The notes under the pieces are model-generated. The model was not told where the DNA came from. It searched no databases and worked only from the letters and a program-made list of their open reading frames with translations. Below are positions 25,776-33,585 of a stretch of 64,000 nt of DNA, piece by piece (the stretch's first letter is position 1; each line of letters starts with the position of its first letter). A program made the translations under genes and the position numbers. The stretch covers positions 744,001 through 808,000 of the forward strand of contig NZ_CP039731.1 of the NCBI RefSeq assembly GCF_005155025.1, read 5' to 3'. This DNA is from Aquitalea aquatilis (lineage in GTDB: Bacteria > Pseudomonadota > Gammaproteobacteria > Burkholderiales > Chromobacteriaceae).

Positions 25776-27460
25776 GGACGGCTGACCACCGCCGCTCCGC
25801 CAACCTTCTGCCCGCTGGTAATCTGCAGCCCGTAACTGGTGATGATGCCTTTGCCGGAGTTGCCGATAATCACTCCAGCAGCACTGCCAGCGCCTGTTCC
25901 ACTACCGCAACCGTCACCACTGCATTGCACAGTAAGCGGCAACTTTCCCGCCCGGAATGTTGGCAGATCGACCGAGCCGTTGAATTGCGCATTCCATGTC
26001 CGCGCCTGGCTATCACTGGCATTAAGCTGATACGAAGTAACCCTTATTTGCGGACCGAATTGCACGCCGATTTGCAATGCATTGAGCTGTCCCCCTGCAC
26101 CACCGCGCTCGTCGGACAGCATGGTCGAGCCGACCAAATTACCGAATGTTGCCGTTCCGGACAGATTATTCAGCACGGCACTGGGGGTAACACCGCCGGG
26201 TGCGTAAACAAAGTGATGGAAGTCAACATTGCGAATTGCACCACTGCCCGGGTCCACATCATTACCCCCGCCATACAAGCCCCAAATTACATCGGCGCCA
26301 TCGACTTTGGCGAAGCCAAAATCGTACAAAATACTTACATCATCGGTGAAAAAATTAAATCCATTACTGGTATCGGCCACTGCAGATGGCAAACCCCACA
26401 CTGGATCAAGCACAATTACCGATCGATTGCGGCGATGATTGATAACACCACCCACTCGAACGTCGTTGCCATCTAGATCCTGACTTGAGCCGACATAGGC
26501 TGATCCTCTCGGAGCCTGCGTTGTCATGTCGACATTTTGTACAATCGTATTCAGCGGCTTAAGAAAAATGGCAGCGGATCCCGAATCATCCACACTATTC
26601 AACTGATTGATGACCGCCTGAGCGGCCGTTGGATGCATAAGAGCCGACGGCAAATGCTGTAACAATTGCGGCGCTCCACCCCCCAGTGGCACAAATCCGG
26701 ATTGGGATGGATCCAGATCAAGCGAACCTGTGCTACTAGTCAGCGTAGTACCACCTGCAAGTACGCGGTTGTAGGTGCCGGCAGCCACACCCGGCAGTGC
26801 TTGCGGAACATGAAATACCTCATGCGACGTCCCCCGCACACCGATTTGTGCCAACGGGGTATACAAGGCATACAGCTCTTTATGGATATGGCCGATTGCA
26901 CCGGTAATGGCGTGTACGCTTCCCCAGGCCAAGGTGGCAGAGAAGCGCTCACTGCCATTCATGCTGTCCGGCAAGACAAAGTGATCAAGATGCAAGCGGC
27001 TGTGTGCACGCAAATCCAGTCGTCCACCATCCGCCATTGCCAGCTGCACCTGGCTGCCCTGTCCGGTATCGATACGGTCACCTTCACAGATCGGTTGGCC
27101 CGAGCTTAGGTTACGCGTTCCACCCACGCTGTTTTCTGCCAGTACGGTGCCATGGGCAAACATCACGCTGCCGGCAAACGGAACCCGGATTGGTGTACCA
27201 GTTCCTCCGATTCCCCCGTTGCCATTGGCAGCAAGTGCTGGCGTCGCCGGTGCGCCGCTGCCCCCGATACCACCTGTGCTGTTGGCCGACAATGCGGGGC
27301 CGGCCGGGGAGCCAGTACCACCGAGACCACCACGACCGGTATCACTATCCAGTACGAGTACTTTGTGTGAAACCGGATCGATTTCACATATCGGTGCAGC
27401 CATTGCCGCGCTTCCGATTAGCGCGAGCATTAGTAGACTAAGCTTAGCGAGGTTCTTCAT
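25772..27460 (-). CDS. Secreted FecR-domain protein with glycine-rich repeats and TbpB-like C-terminal barrel
   Basis: 562-residue exported protein. Signal peptide about residues 1-21 (ALIGSAAMA), with no lipobox Cys at the cleavage site. Residues about 42-92 carry three imperfect repeats of GGxGGxGxPxxPxLxAN. A FecR domain follows (about 105-215: GQPICEGDRIDTGQGSQVQLAMADGGRLDLRAHSRLHLD, then IGVRGTSHEVF). The C-terminal 230 residues resemble the small beta-barrel of TbpB/hemophilin-like Slam cargo: SGTATFGNLVGSTM then GGQLNALQIGVQFG, ending GGAAVVSRP. I start at ATG 27460 since it gives the signal peptide at the N-terminus; it overlaps the DUF6502 gene by 17 bp. It is probably secreted to the surface or medium by the Slam-like partner. 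Ligand unknown. Confidence 0.65.
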   Translation of the reverse strand: MKNLAKLSLLMLALIGSAAMAAPICEIDPVSHKVLVLDSDTGRGGLGGTGSPAGPALSANSTGGIGGSGAPATPALAANGNGGIGGTGTPIRVPFAGSVMFAHGTVLAENSVGGTRNLSSGQPICEGDRIDTGQGSQVQLAMADGGRLDLRAHSRLHLDHFVLPDSMNGSERFSATLAWGSVHAITGAIGHIHKELYALYTPLAQIGVRGTSHEVFHVPQALPGVAAGTYNRVLAGGTTLTSSTGSLDLDPSQSGFVPLGGGAPQLLQHLPSALMHPTAAQAVINQLNSVDDSGSAAIFLKPLNTIVQNVDMTTQAPRGSAYVGSSQDLDGNDVRVGGVINHRRNRSVIVLDPVWGLPSAVADTSNGFNFFTDDVSILYDFGFAKVDGADVIWGLYGGGNDVDPGSGAIRNVDFHHFVYAPGGVTPSAVLNNLSGTATFGNLVGSTMLSDERGGAGGQLNALQIGVQFGPQIRVTSYQLNASDSQARTWNAQFNGSVDLPTFRAGKLPLTVQCSGDGCGSGTGAGSAAGVIIGNSGKGIITSYGLQITSGQKVGGAAVVSRP

Positions 27461-28277
27461 CGGAGGCCTCATGATAGAAATACACTCCGAAATTAAAGCG
27501 CTCACCTTGTTCTGCCTTATCGCCATTTGATTCGAGCATTTGCTGCGCCAACCTGTTTACTTCGTGCAAGGCATCCATTGCACGTTGCGTCGCAAGTGTC
27601 TGCAAGACCGAGATTTGTTCTGGCGTCAGTCCGTCATAGAACACACAGCGCTCCATGAAGGGAGAGGGCGTTTCACGCAAGTTGGCACCGATGGCGGCCA
27701 GGTGGTCATGCACATTGCGTCCCATGAATTCAAGCTTGTCGTGAGCACTAGCCAACGGTACCGCGGCGCTCACATGCAGATGTACACCATCATTTTCATC
27801 CAGGGTGACCACTCCTGCATTCAACCACTCGTCTAGCAGCGCTCGCGGACGAATGTCTTTGCTGACCGACTGCACCAAAGATTCAAATGAAACCTCAAGC
27901 CCGGGACGGGCAAAGCGTGGCAACACGCGCGCTTGCTGCTGCTCATCCAGATAGCGGGCATCACCGGTCCAGCGTCCTAATACCTGTGCCGCCAGTGGTG
28001 CATCGAGCTTCGCCGGTTCCGCCCCATCACTACGCAGGCGTTTGACATCTTTCCGATGCACGCCAGTCAGCAGACTGATGCGACTGTCGGTTTGGGCCTT
28101 GCCTTGCAGTTTGAAATAACGGTCGGCGACATGCACATAGCTGGCTTTCAGTAGCTCGATCTGCGCGGGATAGCTCACGCCATGATCCAGCAGCAGGCGG
28201 ACCAGCGGCTGCAACAGATGTTCGATGGTGCTCAGAAAGCGCCGTTCAGTCTGTAGAGGAGGTGGCGTATCGGACAT
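27444..28277 (-). CDS. DUF6502 family protein, probable HTH regulator
   Basis: 277-residue cytoplasmic protein starting at ATG 28277 (MSDTPPPLQTERRFLSTI). Residues 15-85 hold a helical domain with LLLDHGVSYPAQIELLKASYVHVADRYF and SRISLLTGVHRKDVKRLRSD, the typical DUF6502 N-terminal HTH-like element. The C-terminal half has LTPEQISVLQTLATQRAMDALHEVNRLAQ, a coiled helix. It heads the three-gene operon with the FecR/barrel and Slam-like genes; DUF6502 genes are often found next to FecR genes. It may bind the operator pair at 28330-28372 just upstream of its start and autoregulate; that is inference. Confidence 0.75.
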   Translation of the reverse strand: MSDTPPPLQTERRFLSTIEHLLQPLVRLLLDHGVSYPAQIELLKASYVHVADRYFKLQGKAQTDSRISLLTGVHRKDVKRLRSDGAEPAKLDAPLAAQVLGRWTGDARYLDEQQQARVLPRFARPGLEVSFESLVQSVSKDIRPRALLDEWLNAGVVTLDENDGVHLHVSAAVPLASAHDKLEFMGRNVHDHLAAIGANLRETPSPFMERCVFYDGLTPEQISVLQTLATQRAMDALHEVNRLAQQMLESNGDKAEQGERFNFGVYFYHEASDEEPR

Positions 28278-28329
28278 GGTTGTACACGCTGAAAATATTG
28301 AGGCAATTCTAGCATGCTCATTGATGTGT

Positions 28330-28372
28330 GAAATATTCCCACGTATAATTTCATAAAACGCGGGAATATTTC
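28330..28372. promoter_or_regulatory. Inverted operator pair flanking a TATAAT in a divergent promoter
   Basis: GAAATATTCCC (28330-28340) and GGGAATATTTC (28362-28372) are perfect 11-bp inverted copies. Each is itself nearly palindromic (GGGAATATTTCCC). TATAAT lies between them at 28344-28349. The region separates the DUF6502-FecR-Slam operon (minus) from the VirK-like gene (plus), so one factor could control both. Confidence 0.65.
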
Positions 28373-28378
28373 CCACAA

Positions 28379-29440
28379 ATGGAGCGAAATATGCTGAGTA
28401 CGCTGTGGAATGCCACCTATCTGTATGGCCGTGAAAGAAACAAAATCTCCCTGCTGCGCCGCACAAAGTTCCTGTTACGCGCATTGATACAACTACCTCA
28501 CTCGGTACAGTGGTTCCGCTTCTTGCAGGAACAGCCGGAGCTGGCCGCAGCGCTACCGCAACAGCGGCAATGGCTGCACAAACTGCAGCGTCCTTATCTG
28601 TGTGCAGACTATGACAGCCATAGCAAGCTGCAACTGCTGCATCAGCACTTTTCCATTTTTCTGCGGCTAATGCCAAAAGAGTTGCGTTTATCATTACTGC
28701 AAAATCAGGCTTTGCGAATGGCGTCGATAACAGGCAAAAATGGCGCGCTCTACCACATCAAGCTTTCACTGACGCAAACGATGGATAAAGAGGGTGAGTT
28801 GATGCTCACGCTGGTGGAGGAGTCCGGTGGATGCAACCTGGCCACGCTGGCTTTTTCCTTTGGCATTGACCAACAACAGGCGGCCAGAATCCATATCGGC
28901 TGTTTGCAAGGACCAAGCCATCAAGGTGGACGGGAACAATTCCGCGCGATCACCAAAGATCTGCACGGCTTGATGCCCAAGGCATTACTGATGAAGGCCT
29001 TGTATGCGCTGGCACGGCCGATGAACATCGATACCGTACTGGCAGTCAGCAACCGTGCGCATGTACACCAAGCTGCCTGGCACCGTTACACCGTCATTCA
29101 GGCAGATTACGATGCATTCTGGATCATGTTGGGCGGCTCCAGGCTCAATGATAGGCACTTCCAGCTAAAAACCACCGCTATAGAACGCCCACTCACGGAA
29201 GTCCCCGCCAATAAACGCGCGCAATACCAACGACGCCGCGCACTTGAAAACAGTATTGCCCAACAGTTCGCGGAGTTTTGGCAAGTAGAGCAAGAGGTAA
29301 AGTACTCTCAAACCACAACCCGTTCGGTCCTGGCAGGTTCAGCCTCCCCCGGCACAGACGTCCCTGACCACCGCAGGAACAGCTGGCCGCAATCTCCGCA
29401 AACCACCCCGAGCCATGAAGCGGGCCTGAGGCTGGCTTAA
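28379..29440 (+). CDS. VirK/YbjX (DUF535) family protein
   Basis: 353-residue protein (349 if ATG 28391 is used). It shows the DUF535 order: TKFLLRALIQLPHSVQWFRFLQEQPEL, YDSHSKLQLLHQHFSIF, YHIKLSLTQTMDKEGELMLTLVE, LATLAFSFG, HIGCLQGPS.QGGREQFRAITKDLHGLMPKALLMKALYALA and AWHRYTVIQADYDAFWIMLGG. The final 55 residues are low-complexity polar sequence. In enterobacteria VirK/YbjX helps outer membrane integrity and virulence-protein localisation and belongs to the PhoP regulon; here it is cytoplasmic by lack of a signal peptide. The divergent operator pair links it with the FecR/Slam operon. Confidence 0.85.
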   Translation: MERNMLSTLWNATYLYGRERNKISLLRRTKFLLRALIQLPHSVQWFRFLQEQPELAAALPQQRQWLHKLQRPYLCADYDSHSKLQLLHQHFSIFLRLMPKELRLSLLQNQALRMASITGKNGALYHIKLSLTQTMDKEGELMLTLVEESGGCNLATLAFSFGIDQQQAARIHIGCLQGPSHQGGREQFRAITKDLHGLMPKALLMKALYALARPMNIDTVLAVSNRAHVHQAAWHRYTVIQADYDAFWIMLGGSRLNDRHFQLKTTAIERPLTEVPANKRAQYQRRRALENSIAQQFAEFWQVEQEVKYSQTTTRSVLAGSASPGTDVPDHRRNSWPQSPQTTPSHEAGLRLA

Positions 29441-29463
29441 GTGTTTCGTACAGTCCATTCAGC

Positions 29464-30126
29464 ATGCAGCAAGCACACGTGGCACTGCGGCTCGAAATCC
29501 GCATACTTCTGGCATTGCGCGGAATTATCGATGTGGCATTGCACTCCAGCATCAGCCACCCGCCATACGGCATGCTTGGCGATGGTTTTGGCCGCTGCGC
29601 CGACTATGCCATTCTTGGCAGCAGGATTCTGAAGCGACTTACCGGTGGCGGCTATCACACCGTGGCGGGTTCAGAGATGCTCAACTGCCACGAAGGCAAG
29701 CGGCTGTCCATCTCCGCAGACCGGAAAAGCCGCCGTACGGCCACACATCTGTCACCGCTATCCATGTTCCATTGCTGGATCGAAGCACAACACCTCGTAG
29801 GTACCCCCAACATCCGTGAGGAAATCATCGACTTCATCATCCGGCATGCGCATGCAACAGCCAACCAACTGGGTATTTCATACACGCTAGCGCCTCCTTC
29901 GCAACCTTTTCAATGGATATGGCGTGACGAGTTACGCCTGCCGGACCACCGGTGTGGACATCCGAGGCTGCGAAATACCGATGCCAGCCTGAAAACAGCC
30001 GATGTCGACTGCACCCGTTTATTGCATGCGTACGAAGTAGAAAATCCCATCTACTTCAGTCAACTGGAAGCCAGCGCCATGGAGCGCCGTGTCGACCAAC
30101 TGATCCTGCCCCACGCTGAGACTTAG
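29464..30126 (+). CDS. Hypothetical protein with transglutaminase/DUF2026-like Cys-His-Asp pattern
   Basis: 220 residues, no signal peptide. I do not firmly recognise it. A likely catalytic set is visible: Cys in GFGRCADYAILGSRIL (about residue 45), His in LSPLSMFHCWIEAQH (about 103) and Asp in REEIIDFIIRHA (about 122). This Cys helix, His strand, Asp strand order is that of transglutaminase-like and DUF2026 proteins. The start ATG 29464 lacks a good ribosome site and lies 24 bp after the VirK-like gene, so translation may be coupled. The bases show ordinary coding use. Function unknown; peptidase or acyl-transfer chemistry is possible. Confidence 0.5.
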   Translation: MQQAHVALRLEIRILLALRGIIDVALHSSISHPPYGMLGDGFGRCADYAILGSRILKRLTGGGYHTVAGSEMLNCHEGKRLSISADRKSRRTATHLSPLSMFHCWIEAQHLVGTPNIREEIIDFIIRHAHATANQLGISYTLAPPSQPFQWIWRDELRLPDHRCGHPRLRNTDASLKTADVDCTRLLHAYEVENPIYFSQLEASAMERRVDQLILPHAET

Positions 30127-30468
30127 CCAGATGCCAAGCCTCCGACTCGCTCTCGCTGTTGTATTGCTGCTGATCCACACCAATATCAGCGAAGAAATAT
30201 TGCCAGCCTCCGACATGCCAGGCGGATCCCGACTTTACCTTCACGGACCAGTTCTCCATGCAACGGGGCACGCATGCGCGTTCTGGATTCGGACCTGGCG
30301 AGCCTATTGTTTGCTCCGTAAGCCACGGCAGTCTAGATGATCACTCTCTGGCCAAAGAGTGTCAGAAATATTGTATAAACCCGCCGTTACTCCCCGCCTA
30401 GCGGACCGTTTTGGCCAAAAGCCCCCTTCCTCGAGCTTTCTGCTTGCACTTCTCTACATTCGTTGGCC

Positions 30469-30498
30469 AAAAAAGCAGAAGGGGCCAATGGCCCCTTC
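30469..30498 (-). terminator. Probable original glmS terminator, stranded left of the transposon
   Basis: GAAGGGGCC (30478-30486) pairs with GGCCCCTTC (30490-30498) around AAT; on the minus strand it is followed, after CTGC, by TTTTTT. No minus-strand gene lies just upstream within the chromosome part, but glmS ends in this direction across the 26-kb insertion. If the element is removed, this hairpin lies about 80 bp after the glmS stop. Confidence 0.6.
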
Positions 30499-30511
30499 AT
30501 TTCACTCAGAC

Positions 30512-30551
30512 TCCGACCAACTTTATTCGGATCCGACAGACTTTATTCGGT
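30512..30551. repeat. Two tandem 20-bp repeats beside the left end
   Basis: TCCGACCAACTTTATTCGGA and TCCGACAGACTTTATTCGGT stand head to tail and stop at the target-site copy of the transposon. They belong to the chromosome side. Purpose unknown. Confidence 0.6.
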
Positions 30552-30556
30552 GTAGT
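30552..30556. repeat. Left copy of 5-bp target-site duplication GTAGT
   Basis: GTAGT here matches GTAGT at 56705-56709, the expected 5-bp duplication of Tn7-type insertion. Confidence 0.7.
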
Positions 30557-30564
30557 GCAGGCGG

Positions 30565-30709
30565 TAAATAGAAGTGTTGGCGCACAAAGCCACAAAGCAC
30601 TAACACACTGAAATTCAATAAAATTTCTCACAAAACCAACACTTCACACTTGTAAAAGAACCCCACCTTTCAGGCTTTTTCGCTCTTGGGAAATAAATGC
30701 GTTGATTTT
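30565..30709. promoter_or_regulatory. Left-end TnsB-type binding sites
   Basis: Three related sites: AAATAGAAGTGTTGGCGC at 30566-30583, an inverted copy CAAAACCAACACTTCAC at 30631-30647, and AAATAAATGCGTTGATTTT at 30691-30709. They match the right-end motif AGAAGCGTKGGTTTT. Mixed orientation differs from the all-direct layout of Tn7 itself. Confidence 0.7.
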
Positions 30710-30885
30710 GACATCCCCTAACCTGAAAAATCAGCTCCTTTGGCGGCAAATTTGCCTGACTACCGCTCACACAGCTCGTGAGATGCCTGGTGCGCACCCC
30801 AGACCTCTCACGATGCCCCCATGCCCTACTAAGCGCCCAGTCAACAGCAGAGATATCAAACTAAGCTACACAGGCACATGCCAAC

Positions 30886-31227
30886 TTGGTTGCCGCCGTG
30901 CTGCGGGAAAGCCAGCCAACTCTCATCTACGACCATTCAAAGTTTATCCGAGACATCCTCGACGCAGCCGAACTTGTTGGCCAGGATGCTTTGGATGAGA
31001 TTCGCTCGGCAATTACTATGGCGACATACTCCGGAGTTCGTGGAGGAGCTCCCGGAGAGCCGTTTCCTGAGGACATCCGAATGCAACAACACTGTGAGCA
31101 GATGTTGGCATCACTGAGCCGGGCAGAACCAGCATTTGACCTATATGACGGACTACTCAAGGACGCGTGCTATGCAATTGCACGCCAACGTAAATCCAGG
31201 GAAGCGCTTGAGGAGGACGATGACTAA
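30886..31227 (+). pseudogene. Unknown acidic protein, probably 5'-truncated
   Basis: A reading frame of about 113 residues that opens at TTG 30886 with no ATG and no ribosome site; a stop lies 24 bases upstream. It is predicted helical (DILDAAELVGQDALDEIRSAI, QQHCEQMLASLSRAEPAFDLYDGLLKDACYAIARQRKSREALEEDDD) and ends in an acidic tail. Codon use looks coding. I do not recognise the family. The missing start and the position close to the left end suggest the C-terminal remnant of a larger cargo gene. Confidence 0.4.
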
Positions 31228-31502
31228 CCAAGCGCCAAGCCAACATATCTATTGATACGGCACAGGATATTGAACTTTACGCTTGCAACAGCGAGTAGGG
31301 GCGTATCAAGCATGGGAGCCGCCGGCATACATACCGCCTGACAGGACAGGAGCTTGCGACTCCCTCGGAAGTGTCGAAGGCGCCGTGCATAACACCTCAG
31401 CCAAAGGCCAGGGTTCGTTGTATTCTGTCTTGAACATCGTTCGCCTCCGTCAAGCTTTAACGTGTACGGAGGTGCAGAAGAAATTGAGCGGGAGAGCACA
31501 CA

Positions 31503-32453
31503 TTGTGGCCAGAAGAAATACTGCTAGACACCATAGTCACTGAACTAGCCGGTGAGCCTGTGCCTGAGTACGGCAACGGTCAGAAAGGAATTGCGTATCT
31601 AAAGCACCGAGCAAAAGGTGCTCAAGCCCTGGCACGTCTGATACTACAAGGCAAAACACCCCAGTTTTATACGGGAGATTACGCAAATGCCAAAGCTATC
31701 GAACCAGAGGCTCTTCGTAAGAATATACTAGGTCGCTACGTCCAAAATGCGGATATAGAATCAAGGGCTTTTGGTGTGTGGATAAGTCACGTTGTAAATC
31801 AAGGTTATCGCATACCGCTCAATCTTTATTCTCATGTGCAACTGCCTATCGGATTTCGAACAGCCCAGTTTAATAAACGACTAGTCCGATACTGGCCACA
31901 TGATAAGTCATGCAATGACGCAGGCAGTCAGATTTTGCGCGATGTCTTGGCACGTGAGCGGTTGCGTAAAATGGAGTTCCCCCTATGGAAACAATGGCAA
32001 AGACGTGGGTTGCCATTCCCTTCTCCAACTGACACCTATACCGTAGGCATCGCCCAGTCGCCTGTTCCTCTAGCATGGTGCTTCAAAGATGAATGGGACC
32101 GACTAAAGCCGGATAAGCGCTCTTCCCAAGTTGACGACGTTATCGCCCATGAACAGCCTGAGGAACCAGCAATACAACTAGTGGATAACAGTCGCATTGG
32201 CTGGCGCAAAACAGTTGCCGACTTGTTTCCGCTCGCACCTGAAGAACTCCGCAAGGGCAACCCGAAAGGCTTACTAAAGTGGATGAGCGCGCACCGCGAC
32301 AACGATACCTTGAAGCCATATGATGGACGTAGTGACCAGTTCAGATGGACACTCAACAAAGGAAAACCAAAGACCGCCAGCATCCGCACACTGGGTAATT
32401 TCCTGTCTGAATTGCGTCAAAGTGCCACACCTAGTCGCACCTCTCACGGCTAG
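31503..32453 (+). CDS. Unknown cargo protein, 316 residues
   Basis: Open frame from TTG 31503 with GGGAG 7 bases upstream. No signal peptide or membrane segment. The middle has a Tyr/Trp-rich segment (YVQNADIESRAFGVWISHVVNQGYRIPLNLYSHVQLPIGF) and a basic stretch (LARERLRKMEFPLWKQWQRRGLPFPSPTDTY), and the C-terminal quarter is basic (KGNPKGLLKWMSAHRDNDTL). I do not recognise a family. Lower G+C than the flanking chromosome fits a cargo gene. The basic ends would suit nucleic-acid contact, which is a guess. Confidence 0.5.
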   Translation: MWPEEILLDTIVTELAGEPVPEYGNGQKGIAYLKHRAKGAQALARLILQGKTPQFYTGDYANAKAIEPEALRKNILGRYVQNADIESRAFGVWISHVVNQGYRIPLNLYSHVQLPIGFRTAQFNKRLVRYWPHDKSCNDAGSQILRDVLARERLRKMEFPLWKQWQRRGLPFPSPTDTYTVGIAQSPVPLAWCFKDEWDRLKPDKRSSQVDDVIAHEQPEEPAIQLVDNSRIGWRKTVADLFPLAPEELRKGNPKGLLKWMSAHRDNDTLKPYDGRSDQFRWTLNKGKPKTASIRTLGNFLSELRQSATPSRTSHG

Positions 32454-32568
32454 CCGCACAGCTAGCTTCACGCTTCACACCTACCAAGACGCACACTCCT
32501 CACTCACGGCATAGTTGGCCCCGTCAAAGCCGAGCCATCCCGGCTCGGCTACGTACGAGAAACCGATA

Positions 32569-32844
32569 ATGCATAATACCCCCAGTAGCGGCCTAGTAGC
32601 CGCGCCCGTCAGCCCCGCGAACCAAGATACAGCCGAAGTTCAAAAGCTATTGGCTATCCTGCAACGCGGTCAGAAACCATCACTCGATTGGCTACTTGAG
32701 GAAGGTTTCAGCAGCCCAGTTATACAGAGAGTCCTTCGACACCCTCATGTTTTCACAATCAGTAGCGTGCGCATCGCAGATGGTGCCGCCATTCAGCGAC
32801 TCTACTGGCAAGGAGAAGGGGAACGAGATGCAGAGCAATTTTAA
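32569..32844 (+). CDS. Small unknown protein, HTH-like C-terminal half
   Basis: 91 residues from ATG 32569 (MHNTPSSGLV); a longer start at 32515 is open. After a Pro/Ala-rich leader, residues 35-80 read LLAILQRGQKPSLDWLLEEGFSSPVIQRVLRHPHVFTISSVRI, compatible with a winged-helix fold. It overlaps the next gene by 17 bp, so the pair is coupled. Such small pairs are common in phage-like or mobile regions. Function unknown. Confidence 0.5.
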   Translation: MHNTPSSGLVAAPVSPANQDTAEVQKLLAILQRGQKPSLDWLLEEGFSSPVIQRVLRHPHVFTISSVRIADGAAIQRLYWQGEGERDAEQF

Positions 32845-33076
32845 CTTGTGCCCATCACTACGTGCCTGTCTGGATATTCTGCGAGAAGGTCCAGTACTCC
32901 GTGAAGACTTGGACGATAAACTCGGGGTGTCGAACTCGCCCGGCTTGGTACGCCGGTTGCGTGCTGCAGGCTATGATATTGAGTGTCAAATGGAGCCACG
33001 TCCCTTTGGAAAGAAAAAGCCCAACGGAGACAAGCTCGCCGGACGCTACGCACTACGCGCCATAGATGATTATTGA
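32828..33076 (+). CDS. Small winged-helix-like protein
   Basis: 82 residues from ATG 32828, with GGAGAAGGGG just upstream. The sequence SLRACLDILREGPVLREDLDDKLGVSNSPGLVRRLRAAGYDIECQM reads as a helix-turn-helix with a wing, as seen in small mobile-element DNA-binding proteins; the end GRYALRAIDDY would be the last strand. It is coupled to the preceding gene. Target unknown. Confidence 0.6.
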   Translation: MQSNFNLCPSLRACLDILREGPVLREDLDDKLGVSNSPGLVRRLRAAGYDIECQMEPRPFGKKKPNGDKLAGRYALRAIDDY

Positions 33077-33089
33077 GCCATAGTCCAAA

Positions 33090-33113
33090 GCGCCGGTTTA
33101 GTATGGCCGGCGC
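33090..33113 (+). terminator. GC-rich hairpin after the small-gene pair
   Basis: GCGCCGG (33090-33096) pairs with CCGGCGC (33107-33113), 14 bp after the stop at 33076. No long T-run follows (AGGTTCTTACTTTC), so termination would be weak. Confidence 0.4.
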
Positions 33114-33440
33114 AGGTTCTTACTTTCGAAATCAGGCAGGTCTACCTCTTCCTACTTATCAATCAAGTCGCCGGCTGACATCTTTTTCGTGGCTTGACAA
33201 TCCACATGCATGGTTTTCTGAGCTCAATACGTCCTGAGCTGCTTGTAGCGCACCATTACAACCTCGCATACGACAAATCTGTGTGACTTCAACTCGACCA
33301 ATGCATGTATTGGTATGACATACCGCATGGACTGATGCCCGGGTTTGTGGGAAACTATAAAAATGAAATTGGCATAAAATGTTCTAATCGCAACAAAAAT
33401 AACTTACCTACAGAGTGTAGCTCCAGCGCTTATGCACATA

Positions 33441-33500
33441 GTGTGTAGACAACAAAAATAAACGTGCAGAACAGCAAAACCCGTGTGTAAGACAAGAAAA
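33441..33500. repeat. Direct repeat upstream of the ABC-3C operon
   Basis: GTGTGTAGACAACAAAA (33441-33457) recurs as GTGTGTAAGACAAGAAAA (33483-33500), 42 bp apart, about four helical turns. It lies in the A+T-rich 510-bp region before the ABC-3C genes and may be a regulator site; otherwise this region shows no gene. Confidence 0.4.
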
Positions 33501-33585
33501 GTGTTTGCTACAACCCGCATTATTTGCTACTCGCTTAGTTGTTCTGTACTTCTGGCCGATACAGGCCATAGCACGGTGAATATCC

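Noticed and set aside
30131-30340. Short plus-strand frame of 69 residues after the Cys-His-Asp gene
   Set aside because: No RBS, no recognisable pattern; it is probably the spacer before the glmS terminator.
30551-30556. Left transposon end starting at TGTAG (30551)
   Set aside because: It would begin with the usual TGT, but then the end alignment with the right end shifts by five bases and no 5-bp duplication is found. Starting at 30556/30557 gives both.
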